From Anarhynchus alexandrinus (taxonomy: Eukaryota; Chordata; Aves; Charadriiformes; Charadriidae), in contig VUYV01000191.1 in NCBI GenBank assembly GCA_008711295.1, positions 1,240,816 through 1,304,815 of the forward strand: DNA of 64,000 nt, given 5' to 3'. Positions within the stretch are counted from its first letter, which is position 1. Every line of letters begins with the position of its first letter. Below, in pieces: positions 10,958 to 23,520 of this stretch. A program made the position numbers and the translations under genes. The notes beneath the pieces are model-generated. The model had not been told where the DNA came from. It was given only the letters and a program-made list of their open reading frames with translations, and did not search any database.

Positions 10958-13900
10958 CCAAATGTGTTTTCTTTCTCAGCTGCAGCTAGAGGACTGCTGT
11001 CAGTGTCTGACACCCTCAACCCCCATAATCGGTCAAATACCGACTAAAAGTCATGCTGAGTCAGTGTGTCGAGGATATGCTGATAAAGGCCCAAATAAGC
11101 ACAAGGTACAGCTTGGTGACACGGTACAGGGACACAGGGAGACAGATTTACACTTGCAGCAAACGGACCTTGTGAATACTCACTGCAAGGAACTTCCAAG
11201 TGAACTGGAAACTAAACGTGGTACTGGAAGCGATGGGGAGTAGAGCGAGTTGGAGAGGCGCAGCTCTCAGGCAGCAACAACTTAGATCAAAAAAAAAAAA
11301 AAGAAGACATTCATGTCGGAAGGGAGGAAAGAGGATTTATTAGCTAAAAGAGCGCAACGCGGGCATGCTGCTTGCAGCCTGGAGCTGGGGGATGGCAGGC
11401 TGCGCGAACAAACTGGGCCGGTGAGAACTGAAGGATCTGTGCCCCGCTCGAGTGGTATATTCACTTTGTGTAACAGTACAAAAAAGAAATACCGTGGTAC
11501 GATGCAGCTTCTATCACCTTCTCGTTACATTTTCAAACCAGCACTTCCCGTGCTTTCTCGCATGGGAGAACTTTCCTATAAATATCCACTCTACGGTTTG
11601 CTTGACAATAATTAGGCTGCTGATGTCTTGAAAGCACTGACTAACATCATGTATATTGATAGTGTGTTATTGTTCCTTCACACTTCACAGTCTTCCTTTA
11701 TGCTTTTCTTTGTCTCGTCATATAAAAATAATAATAAAACCAATTCAAGCCAGGTATTTTTTACTCTGTATTGATCTAGTGCTTGCCAAAATAGGGTCTG
11801 GTTCCATGACTTTACAATCAAAGTGCATGCTCCCGGGTCAAAAGCATTCATAAACACGCAGGTTTTACAGTATCTTTTGGAGGTTCTTCTGGATTTACTT
11901 TTCAGTTTGATACTTTTGTTGTCTTTGCTACAGAATATTGCAAACTGCGGAACATAAATTGAATGTTCTTTCATATATTCCTTTGCAGTTGGCTAGAAAA
12001 AGACAGGTCATTATGAGAATTATGTTGGACAGAGGGAAGAAACAAATGTTCACTCTTGCAATTTCTCCCTTTTTTCTATTTGTCTTACTTTTCTTAACTT
12101 TTTTTGTTCAGTAGGAATAAAAATACGTTTCTCTTATTTGACCTAAGCAAGACTATAATCTTGATCGATTTTTCAGCTTCAACGCTTTCCAAATTTTTTC
12201 TGACGTCTTCGTTTTCTAAAATCTAATCTTATTTTACTAATTTAAGTCACATGTAGTAGAAGAAAACCTTATATTTAAAAACTCATAGTGAACATTTGAT
12301 GCTGTAAATCTTGCAGTCTCAATAGCTTCCAATAACCTTGGAGTCTCCTGTACGTATGGTCTCTGTCAAATACTTCATGCCTTCAGTTTCTTTCTTTCAA
12401 AACATCAATATATAATATCTGTTCTTCCCTTCCCCCTGCAAACGCCCAGCAGAACTTCTTTTATTTACTTGTAGACAGAATGTGCAACAGCTTATTTTCT
12501 GCGCGCTCCTTTAGAAGTGATCTCTTAGAATAAATCTGGATCCTTCGCAAAGGGCCGCACTTGGGGAATGCAAAGGAATGTGCATCACTTAAGCCTCATC
12601 TAAGATTTAAAACAAATGATTTAAATAGGTTTTTAGATGAGTCATAATTACTATACAAGCTTTCTGCACATAAGTGAATGTGATTTACCTGCATATTTTT
12701 ACTCAGAAGGTAATTACTTGCCAATCTATTACCACTGAGTTTTGCTGAGTCTATATTTAGAATTAGATCATTGTGTTTGCTTCTCCTCTCCCCACGTGGA
12801 GGACCTATGCTAGGATCCCCGTGCGACTGAACTTCCAAAGACAAGGCTCTTGGAGTAGGTCTCTGAAGTAAGATAAATCGCCCCGAAAACAGGATTTAAA
12901 ATAACTGAAATGATTTTATACACAAATTGTTTTTTAAGAAATCCTGAGAAAGGGTGTTTTGATTACTGAAAGTCATGGCACTGGGTTAAATATTAACTGT
13001 CTCCAACAGAAGTTTTCTTAGGAATCAGCATGCCAGAGTGGTGCAACAGGCAGAACCTTGTGTCGGCTTTAAGTAGAAGAACCCCTTGGTTTTCAGATGG
13101 ACCATCCCTGCCCTCACCTCAGGCTTTGTTTGTACTCAAGGAAGAAGCTATTCCCATTCAGAATTTCTAAAACCAACATAGCTTCCTAGTTCTTTTGCCT
13201 TTTATTTGAGCTAACGAAATTTTCAAAAGATTGCACCTTTTCATCTTCACTGCCCTCTTTCTCAAGCTATGCTATTTTACGTCTTCTGTTTTGCATCTCC
13301 TGAGCCCGACCTTCCTTCCCGTTTCTGGGACCAGCACCCTCACTCACCTCTTCCTACAGAGACAGAGGCTGTCGTTCTATTAATGGACTTCTGCTGCGCG
13401 TCACTATACAGTGGTCTAATTAGTCTGTTACCTATTCTCACGTGGTTTTAATAACCCAGCTTCCTTTAGGAGCTAGCTAGGAAAAATTTCTCCAATTCCC
13501 GAGGTGGTCCTGAGCATTTGATATCATATCCGTGACCTGGATTTCCCAAACCACCTTCTCTATAACCCTCTTCTTATTCTCCTAGCTGCTTTGTGGTTTG
13601 GGGTTTTTTGTTGTCTTGCCTGTGTTGATATGGTCTTCTCTGCATCTGATTAATTCAGGCGCAGAGAACAGTGTAAATACTTCCATAAGTTGGCCTTAAA
13701 TTGCTTTTACCTCATCAGGCTTACCCTGAAATACGTTGTTTGCAGGGAAACTTCTTTGTCAGGTTTAATCTCGACACTGATTTCATTAAAACAAGGAACC
13801 AGAGAATAAGCTATCATCATCAACTCTTTTGTATTTGTCATTCTAAGGACTGACAAGATGAAGCAAAATATTTCTGTACTTCAGGAAAACATTCCAAGAC

Positions 13901-16900
13901 TCTTTCAGTAATGATTATAATGGAAATGCAGATTCGCTGGAAAAAAAAAAAATTAATGTCTTTAAATCCTTCCGATTTATGAAAAGAAAATGTACTGTAG
14001 CTTGAATACAAGGCCTCAACTGTAAGAGTTTTTCTCTACTGATTTTACAGTCTCAACACTGCAGATAACTTCTTCCACCGATACAGAATACCCGAAGTGG
14101 ACACCCAGCCTGCTGCAATGACTCAGTGTCACTGCGCTTGTGTAAAGCAATTCCCCCCGCCCCATATTTCCAGAGCTCAGTGAAAATATACAGGAAAAAT
14201 TAAGTGCTTTCAGTCCTTTATATATCTGACAGAAAAACTGGATAAAGAATTGGCTATAGACAGTAAATTATTTTACCATTTCTAAGTAGGAGTATTACAG
14301 AAAAACAACTTTCCACTGGAATTCCAACAGAAGGGCTTCTTTGATCCATAAACGTACAGTCTGAGCTCACTGAGTGCAGCAAACAGCCCCGCCTGATTTC
14401 TGATCAGCCACTAAATGGAGACTAACCTACTCAGAAACGGTTTCCGAGGCTTCAGGGGTGATGAAATAAACCACCAAGATGGAGATAGCAGGCCGTACTT
14501 CCCTGGGTATGGAGAAAGGAGAAGAGAACTCTGAATTGTGTTACCACGAGGAAGGTTTCCCTTTGCTTTTGCCCAGCAGTTAGTGTATTATCCCAAAAGA
14601 ACACAATTTTCCGTGCTAGAAACACAAGCATTTGTCATTTGACCAACTTAGATTCTCCACAGCTGAGGACATCTTAGGTATCAACATTTCTATTCCTCTG
14701 TTGTACCGCAAATGACATTTTTCCTGTAATCCTGTCTTCACACTGATTCCTTTTCTTCCTTCCCATAGATTTCCCAGTTATCCATTCCCTCTCCTCCCGT
14801 AATTTTTCAGTGATTCTATGTTGTTTCATTTATTTTTTTTTTACATCCAACTGGGAAATCATTTTTTCTTCTCCTTTTTTTTTTTCCAGTTTCAGAAACT
14901 ATATGAAACAACACATTAACTATAGAAATTTAACAAAAGGGAAACGCTACATCTTGCCTGATTCCTCCATTCTGTTGTGAACCAAACCCAAATTGTTACT
15001 TGTCAAAGCTTTGGTTTTCATTTGGGCAGCTGCCTAAATGTGACCGGCTGCAGCATGTTTATTGAGTTTTCCTGCAATGTACTATTCAGGATGTGCCCCA
15101 AACTGTTGCTTAGCGTTTGCCTCGAGGAGCAAAACTCCAAATATCTGAAAGCTACTGATAACCTCTAGCCAAATGAATAAATCTGTGTTTATGAATTTCC
15201 TCTGCAGATGAATTGCTAAAGGGAGAGCACAGCAACTCCAGTGGCTGTCTGCTCTAAACGAATAAAGTTAGTGAGTGAATTATTCCCAGTCCACTAGAAT
15301 ATCTGAGAAAAGTCTTTATTAACTAGTACTTTTGCCCAAGAGAATCACCTAAACTCTGTTTGGATTCTAGAGGTAATCAAAATGGATTCTGGTAGTGCCT
15401 GACCAGGCGTGTACCCAGAAACGTTTGTTTTTCAGTATTTCAAAAATACAACACGGGAAGGGCATATGCCGAGGTGTGTGCAAAGCGACTCCATTCACCT
15501 CTGAGATTTTTGAATGACATTCAGTGTTATGTTGTGATGTTGAGTGAACTTTGACCTAGGAATTGTTATGGTTGATGAAGAAAAGATAACAGATTGGAGA
15601 ACAGTTTAGAACTGTGAATTCTGAGTTCCCCCAAAGTGAGATGGTTTTCTTAATAACTGCTGACTTAGATGGCTAAATTAATGCATATTACTTTTACTCA
15701 GTTTTCTACTGGTACAGAGACTTTGATTTTATAACTTTTTCTCCCCTTTGATGAGGTGCCGATGCTTGGCAATGTTCTCTGGACTGGAAGGGTGGCTGAA
15801 TGTACTTCAACAAGAAACAGTGCCTGATAGGAATGAAGAAAAATAATGATATATGCATCAGTCTTATAAAAGGCGGTCTTGAAGAGGAGGGAGACTTATT
15901 TCCTGAAGCTGTGGAAGGTCTTGTTTCTCTTTAAGGAGGCCTGACTGCCGGAAAAGCCAAGTGGCAGCCATTCCAGTGCCGCTGGTTGCTTCTGTCGGGC
16001 ACCGCTGTGCCTTCCACTTTCCTTTCACGTTGTGAACAACGTGCATGTTTGGAACATGCTCTAACTTCACATTATATCCCGAGGAGCTAAATATATCCTA
16101 CCGGAGGACCAGAGAAGCTATTCAGTGGGCATTTCTGTCAGCGTAGTCACTTCAGAAGACCCAAAAAGCAGTCAAGGTTGCTCGGCTTTCATTTGCTTTG
16201 GTCCTTTGCTTTTCCTTCCTTGTCGCTATTCATAAGGCTCCGGGAGAAGTTCCCTGGCTGCCTGCTGGCTCCGAAACTCCCCGTAATTAGAGCTGGGGGA
16301 ATTCCTCGCCGCTGACACGGTGAGCTGCCGCAGTCGGGCACAGGGCTGCTCTCTGTGAGCCTGGAGCTGCTCACGTGGCTCTGCGCGACGCTCTGGAGCC
16401 ACAGAAGGGCTGTCAAAATGTGGGCACAGGGCAGGCTGCTTTGCGTTCGGCCAAACGGCAACGGCTTTATTTTGAGGTTTTGAAATGTGTTTTCGTCCTA
16501 GGACGCAAACGGCGTCTTTTGAATACGTTGCAAACTGTGTGTGCAAACGCTGCTTTTGATTTGAGTCGCGTATTTCTCATTTCCCAAACGCCCAATCTCC
16601 TCCTCACCTTACAGCCCAGCCTAAGTTCTGTCAAAGTCAGTTCATCTCCGTTAATATTTTACCTCGAAAAACCCGCATGCTTTGAGATTTTCCTGTGCAT
16701 ATTACTAGGTATAAGGAAACACAAAGATTATAGCTCTCCTTTTCTCACTACTCAGTGGCTGAATTCCTTCTCCTTCTGGCCATGGGAAGGGATCTTACAA
16801 TCAGTACCTAACATCAGTTAGATTTTTTAAATAATACAAAGTAATCTTTAGCTCTGTCTCTGAGTATTTACAGGTCCCATTTTTATTCTCCCTTATGGTG

Positions 16901-17250
16901 GTTTTCATACAGATGCACATATTATGACATTATTTTAAAATAGTGTCAGAAAAATATTTCTTGTGAATTGGATTTCTTTGTGAGTTTTAGATCTACATTC
17001 GATTTTTCCATATTTGGCGCATGATATGAAAACAAGTATTCTAAAAGATGCCAGACAATGACAGTTTTTATCAGCGATATTTAAATATTTGAAGAGGAGA
17101 CAATGGATTGGCTACATGTCCAACTGCATTCTTCTCTTTTATATCCTCTTACCGCAAACTTTAATCTGCCTTGTTTTTCTGAATGCTGCAAAGAAACTAT
17201 ATCACATGAAACCGCCACTAAGAAAAATTGCCTGAGGGCGTTCTGACTTT
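10958..17250. other. AT-rich non-coding sequence, no gene recognised
   Basis: No recognisable coding or RNA gene is present. The region holds poly(A) and poly(T) runs (for example near 11.29, 13.94 and 14.84-14.89 kb) and a somewhat GC-richer patch with scattered CpGs at about 16.2-16.6 kb. Open frames in that patch overlap each other on both strands and look like products of local composition. Confidence 0.65.
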
Positions 17251-17450
17251 CTGCTTAAGCTTTATTTTGTCATTTATTTCTATTAACAATCATTAAGCAA
17301 TTTAATAATTATAAGCCTCATTAGCATTTTAATGAGACTAGTGGCCATTGCTAAGTGTAATTAAATTAGTTTTATTGTATGATATTTTGAAGCTGTGATT
17401 AAATTAAGTTTTACTGTGCTTTGAAGAATAAACCTATAGAGATCACTCTT
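17250..17450. promoter_or_regulatory. Candidate conserved non-coding element, homeodomain-site rich
   Basis: The stretch is dense in TAAT/ATTA cores and lacks simple repeats. It includes an inverted pair CTCATTA / TAATGAG (17317-17323 and 17330-17336) separated by six bases. Such clusters are common in vertebrate developmental enhancers bound by homeodomain proteins. I cannot see conservation from one sequence, so the call rests on composition and motif arrangement only. Confidence 0.3.
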
Positions 17451-20400
17451 CAGTAACGGTCTTGTTAACTTGTGAGGAGTCTGTAAAATAGACGTACCCA
17501 AGAAAAAAGGCAAAATATTCCCTACTGAAGTTAATCATAACAATAGAAAAATCAAATGCTCCTGCTGCCACCAGCTCCAAGATTACCAATATATTCTTAG
17601 CGATAATAGCAGTCTGTTAAATAGCATTCGTTGCGAGCAGCTTTGTGTAATCTATTTTTAATTTTTCAAAATAGCATCTAGATGCTGCGGTGAATTGTTC
17701 TTTATAAATCAAGGAGAGAATCCTGCAGTGCTTGCTCAGACAAAACTCCCATCGAGTTCAAATGGAATTTCACCGCGGTGAGAACAGCGGGGTGTGTAAA
17801 AGCTAAGTATTATTGGGGGTTGCTGTTGTTATTGTTATTGTAGCGTTAGAGAGATTTGGGGGGTAGTGAGGAGAGACAGTGAGAAGAGGAAAAAAGGTAC
17901 TACAATCAGGATCAGTTAAATTCCTATGATCCATCGGTTAAATTCCTACGAAAAGACGTACAAACAGAAGATGAGGCATACCCCTGTCCGTGCCCAACCT
18001 CTGGGAAACCTTTAGCAGAGCGCACCGCGCTGGGCCAGGCCAGGCGCTGGGTGAACGCTGGACGGTGGCTCCTCTTCACCCATTGATCAGGTAAGAACTT
18101 CTGTCTGTCCTCCCCTAGCTAGCTCTCGTCTGTTCTTGTCGTCGGGATTGCACCAGAATGCGCTGCACCGTTTAGATGGACTTCAGCGCGCGTAAAGCTT
18201 CTTGACAAGTACGTTTGCAACTGCTTCTTACGGTTTGAGATGTTAACTGTATTTACGGTGGCGTAACTTTTTTCCTTTTTAAAACCATTCTGTCCAAGGC
18301 TTGTCGGAGTTGAACTGTTTGGGATTACATTTTCCAGTCGCAATGTCTTTCTTAAGATGGGAATTTTTGGTTTTCTTTTAATTACGATGTTCTGCAGTGG
18401 GAGAAAATATACAGTTTCTCTGTTAAAACACACAGTTATGTCCTGGTGAGCTTCATGCCTGAATGTTTTAGAGCGGTGACTTAATTTTGGGCAAGTTTCT
18501 TCATGCTAATGCCCTTGTGGTTTGCAACTTATGCTTAAGTTTTTTGGGGGTTTTTTTTTGCAACTTTGCAACTTCACAAAAATTTGTTCCAGTTTGGAAA
18601 AGCTCATTGTATATGTATGTACAATACAACTTTGTTTCTGTTTGACTATTGCCAAAATTAGCGTGTTCTGGGTGTGTTTCAGTTCTCCATAGGTTCAGCG
18701 TGATAATTTTGGTGTGCCATGTTTCTAGAGCGACGCGGGCTTAGCAGGACCTGCAGTTTCTCCTAGCAGCACTGCTATGTCAGCCCAGAGAGCAAAGGAG
18801 GAGAACTGGGGGTAAAATGCAGGGAGCTCAGTAAGAAGCACAAAGAGAACAAGAGCGGGAAGAAGTAACAGGGAAAAAAAAAGCTGGGGAAATGGTAAAA
18901 GGGGAGAGAGGAAGAACGGGAAAGGCACGGAGGGGAGGACCAGTGGAAGCAGTGGAGAGGCAGCTGGGGCTGGGTAAAGAAAACACAACCCAGAGGAGAG
19001 CTGAAATAGGTGTGGGGCAGGGCCCACGGACTGGATTTTTGAGAAATAGATAGTCTGGAACTCTTAAAGGCCATTGCCTGGGGAGAAACCAAATCCAGGA
19101 TCCCCGTTAGCTTCCTAATTTCTGGTATAATTGTGTTTCCTCTGCCATTAGTGACTGGTTCATGTTAAAAAAAAAAAAAAAAATTCTTTGCAGTTTTAAG
19201 TTAATATGCAAGTTTAAATAGCAGCAGGCAGGGATGCAAATCTAAAGGTTCTGGTTGTCTTTATTATCGGTAAGGGTTAAGTATAGTCAAAAGATTACAT
19301 TTCTAGGGCATTTCCTTATTTTTCTTATTCAGTAATGAGCACGTTGTTTATTTTTATGCGATTTTACAATTGCAAAGCTGAGAACTTAAAGGTTAGGGAG
19401 GTGCTGGGATTCAGGTAGCCCAAACGCATATATGTTAGCTGCGGGGAAGACAGCCCTTAGGGTAGTGCAGAGTAAAGTTGTTAGCAGACCAAATAATTGT
19501 AAGCTGTAGGAAAACATAGGAGGAAAGTGACCAAAGCAAAACTGTGTGATCAGTTGTAATATTGGGAAATTGTTGCCATTTTCAACCTCAGATTTGCTCT
19601 CCTAAATCGGGTGTAATACATAGTTGTTTGTACTTTAACTTATGTGTGCTTTAAAGAAGGGCTGTTTAGCATCTGTAAAACTAATTATAGCTGTCAGAGC
19701 GTAGACCCCACAGGACTTCTGTCAATAAGGCAAATGAGTGACTAAATCACAGAGCAGCACTATTAGCAGCTACGTTATATGCTGGGAGAAAGGCTCCAGC
19801 TTAGATATATGGGTCTTGGTTATGCAAAAAACACTTAACCTGTGAGTAGGCTCACGTGTTCAGAGGGTTTCATCCCAGCCTGGAAAAAACCCTTCTGTGG
19901 TATACATCTGTAAGCCAAAATCCTAATTCTTTTCCCGTATCTGTTCTCTTAATATGCCCTAAAGCTAGTCAGGCTTGTACATGTAAGTGCAGAAGTGCTT
20001 CTGCATTCAGCTCACATATTAAGGATAAAGCATAGCACTCTATTTTTAGCTGCATTGTAACTTTTGATGAACTGCAATTCATCAAAATTAGGGGTATAGC
20101 AGTGAGTAGGTCTTTTTATCGTCGCTAGAGCGCTCCGGCAGTATTTTTATAATAAAGTAAAAGTTCATAGTACATAAAACCCCTAAGAATGTCCTCAGTG
20201 CCTGTGGGAAGAATATGGGAGAAGCAAAGGTTTTACGCTGAGAGAAAAAAAAAGCTGGGTCTTTTACTGCTCCTCTCTGACACTGTGAGCCTGTTCCCAG
20301 ACAGGGATTTCTAGATCTTTCGCCGGTTTTTAATGGCATGAGGAACCATCTTCCCTTCGCCCGGGAGACGTCTCCGGAGCCATCCGTCAGCGCTGGGTGC

Positions 20401-20639
20401 GGGGGGAATTCCTCCCATTGTCAAGCCCGAGCGTTCCCTCTAAAATTGTTGGGTTTTTTTTTTTCCCCCTTTCTGTTAGTTACAGATAGAAGCGAGTTCA
20501 GGAATTCTGTGCCTGCGCTGTCTGTTTATTGTATTCAGGTACCCGAAGAGGGAACCGTCACGGCTCCTGCGCGCTATTGTTTGCTCTTAGACCTTGTTTT
20601 AACTGATACCGCCGGTATTAGCGAATGAAGTTTTGAAAT
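17451..20639. other. Mixed non-coding sequence with purine-rich block, no gene recognised
   Basis: No gene is recognisable. From about 18785 to 19025 the plus strand is strongly purine-rich, which produces overlapping proline-, leucine- and phenylalanine-rich frames on the minus strand. Modest CpG enrichment is seen at about 18.0-18.2 kb and 20.3-20.45 kb. A G/T-rich tract lies near 18.54 kb and a poly(A) run near 19.17 kb. Confidence 0.6.
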
Positions 20640-20960
20640 GCCCTCAAGAGCATAACGAGATAGTTGTGTTTTCTGATGAATAGCTTTACAGAGAATGTAA
20701 TTATGCATTTTACAGGATAGCAATTTGTATACCACATAAAGCACATGTTTACTTGTGGGAATTGTGTGGTTTTGCTGTAATTATTAGAGCCTATTGATTG
20801 TCTTCCATTATGTTAATGTTTCCAAATTAAGCAATATGAAGCAATTTTCTGCCGCGCTGTACCTCCGAAGCCTTAGGGATATTATCTGCAACTTTTACGG
20901 CAAGTCTAGAGGCCTTTGTGAATAAAACTTATAATTCACTTCATTGTAAGTTTTTCTCCT
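20640..20960. promoter_or_regulatory. Candidate conserved non-coding element
   Basis: This AT-rich, non-repetitive stretch contains several TAATTA/TAATTAT-type cores and the octamer-like ATTATGCATTTTAC near 20700. It has no homopolymer noise, unlike its surroundings. That texture is typical of conserved vertebrate non-coding elements, but no alignment supports it here. Confidence 0.25.
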
Positions 20961-21419
20961 GATTGTAATCAATGAACCTTATACCGTGGAATATAAATGA
21001 GGTGACAAAGGAGGAAATAACCCTTTTGAGGTAGGAAAAGGGTGATGGTAAAAGGCTCAATGAGCGTTCAATTGACTTCTTAAACAAAACTACTTTTGCC
21101 CTTTCTTTTGAAGACTGGCTACTTTCGGGTAATCATAAGCTGTTTGCAGCTATGACCACTTTAGAAAAGAAGAATAATTTTAATGATGAGTTATTATCGT
21201 AATTGCTTCAGCATTTCCTGCACTAGTTAAGATAGCTTATTTCTGGCCATATAGTACTTTATTGGCGTTTGAAATACTGTATCATCTGTTCAATTTGTGG
21301 AAAACTATCAAAGGAGAATAACTGAATGTTAGGGATGGAAACACCAAAAGCTTTCTGGCAATTATTTCCAAGATCAGCTGCAGTCAAGTTGTCCTGATTT
21401 TACTTCTTCTAATCTTACT

Positions 21420-21775
21420 TCAAAAATACGGACATACTCTCTCTTCATTTTTTGGTTCTAGAAATTTCTTTTAGGCTAATTCCCGCCACTCACCATTCCT
21501 GTTTTATAGTTTTGTATTTTATTCTCATACTTTGTATTATTTAATGCAATCTCATTTTTTTTCCAGTTGATTCTTATTGGACTTTTACTTCGCTTCATTT
21601 CCTATCTTACATATCTCTGCTTTTATTTCTGTTTCTTCATCTCTTTTCTTCCTCAATTTGTTCTCTTTTTTACCATCTGTGTTGTTTTATTATTCCGCTT
21701 CTCGTTATTCTCTGTTGTTATCTTTTTTCCCTTCCACGTTTGTGTACATTTCCTCTTCTCTTTTATGTGGTATAA
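21420..21775. repeat. Pyrimidine-rich (T/C) low-complexity block
   Basis: About 350 bases are strongly T/C-rich on the plus strand with very few purine runs. Two overlapping frames here translate to Phe/Leu/Ser-rich peptides that mimic membrane proteins. They come from the composition and are not called as genes. The equivalent minus-strand transcript would be purine-rich. Confidence 0.65.
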
Positions 21776-23439
21776 GAAAGAGAGAGGCACAACTTGTGAG
21801 GTCACAGACATAATTATACAATGAAAAGGTGTCTTTTCATTTCTGTGTGTCCCAAAGTCCTTGGAAAATTAAGGGAATAGAGACCTTCAAAGGCTGTGTT
21901 ATGTGTATGTGTATCTAAATGAATGTGTAGCACTCACACCACTCTTTGTATTATGCTTTTGAAAAGGGAAAGAATTACCTCAAGTATTCAAGAGGATCAC
22001 AAATAAATTTATTGGTAAATTTGTGGACATAGAAGTCAAGTCTGTAATTTCCCACCAGTTATTCTTAAGTAAGAAAGATAATGAAAATAATCTTGCGTTC
22101 TGAGCCCTTCCTAGCAAGAATTTGAGAGAGTTTGCCGTTAGGTTAGGAAAAATACAATTTGTTTGGTTTTTCCCTCAAGGGATCATTGGCACAGAGCAAA
22201 GTTTGTCCTCAGACTCCAGAGGAGAATATCTACGCCCTTTGTTTAGAAAATGTAGTATAGTAGAAAAGTATGATTTAGTTAAATACCAGTTTCTCCCTTG
22301 TTTTCTTTTGTGATGGTAATTGTGGTCTTTTTGTTCTCTTTGGTATTATTTTGCTAATAGATTCTGTACATCATCCTTTAGAGTGATTGACCTATTTGAA
22401 CTGAAATGCTCTATCCCAGTCCAGGGACATACAAATCTCCACCAGAGAGAGGATTCGGCCAGTACCATGACTAACTTATCCATTCCGGGATAGGTTTAAT
22501 GGCATCTAGTGCGAGGAAGCCACCACCGAGGCTATCGATCTGTTCAGTCCTATGTTTTGTGTTACAGAAATAACACTAAAGTAGATTGCAGTGCTGTCTT
22601 TACGCTCTTCAGACATACTGAACAGAAAAAGCGAACCCAAAAGGATAATTATTATGTCTTAGGTCCATAATGCATCACAAGGTGAACCCAGGGCCACCAT
22701 CACCACCACGACTTGGTCAAGCACTGTGCTGTGTGGGTGTACCAGGCTGCTTTAGAGAACTAACCTTTCCCAATACGGAGATGGGCCAAGCTGTATCGCT
22801 CCGCTGGGGCAAAGGCATTGCTCAGCGTAGACACAGCCTCTGTTTACCAGGTCTCTGAGTCCTGAGCAAGACTTTGAATCCTACTACCAGCAAAGGAAAG
22901 TTCTGGAGAAGCTCTAGGAGACAGCTGGAATGTATTACTCTCTTAGGAACAAATATAAGGTGTTAACTGAGCTGTGATGGGTACAGATAAGCACTTCTGG
23001 ACAGTAAAAGATTTTGTTTATTTGTACTAAATCAAACTTAATTTTGCTTTCTCTGTTGGGTCATTTCAGCAGACTCGTTGCCTTTTATGTCATGCACTGA
23101 GAAGGAGTAAAACAACATACAAGATGACTGATGTTGGTTTGCTGTTGTAAAGGCACTGGAAGTCAATGACCCTAAGCTGTGCTACGTAGGGGAGAATCTT
23201 AATAGAGGAAGCAGACTTAAGAGGACACTAGAGTTATTACCAAGCAGAGGGACTCATCCTACCTCTGTTTTTTTTTTTTTTTAAAGACTCCTTCCATACA
23301 ATTTGGGCAACGAGGTATAGCAATTTTGTTTAGTATAGTAGTATTATTTTAACAAATGCAGTGGTAGGATATGGGAGGATATGTATCCCCCATTTTCACA
23401 CTCTGGATGTTAGGAGAAGAATTGCTTTTTTTCACTATC
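21776..23439. other. Non-coding sequence, no gene recognised
   Basis: No recognisable gene, known RNA or CR1 sequence is seen. A 14-base poly(T) run at about 23269-23282 is the only notable low-complexity feature. Confidence 0.65.
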
Positions 23440-23520
23440 ACAGAATCATAGAATGGTTTGGGTTGGAAGGAACCTTTTAAAGATCATCTTTCATTAGATC
23501 AGGTTGCTCAAAGCTCCTGA
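23440..23520 (-). mobile_element. CR1 3' tail fragment with internal deletion
   Basis: The plus strand starts CAGAATCATAGAATGG, the reverse complement of a CR1 3' end, and continues with the usual tail up to AGATCATC. It then jumps to TTAGATCAGGTTGCTCAAAG, which in other copies lies some 40 bases further on. So the piece is a minus-strand CR1 tail that lost the segment between. It diverges from the younger copies in the window and looks older. Confidence 0.85.

Noticed and set aside
16375..16821. A 148-codon plus-strand open frame
   Set aside because: It overlaps opposite-strand frames in a GC-richer patch and shows no recognisable family.
21567..21824. Two overlapping frames resembling small membrane proteins
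   Set aside because: They are products of the T/C-rich composition, which encodes Phe, Leu and Ser in every frame.
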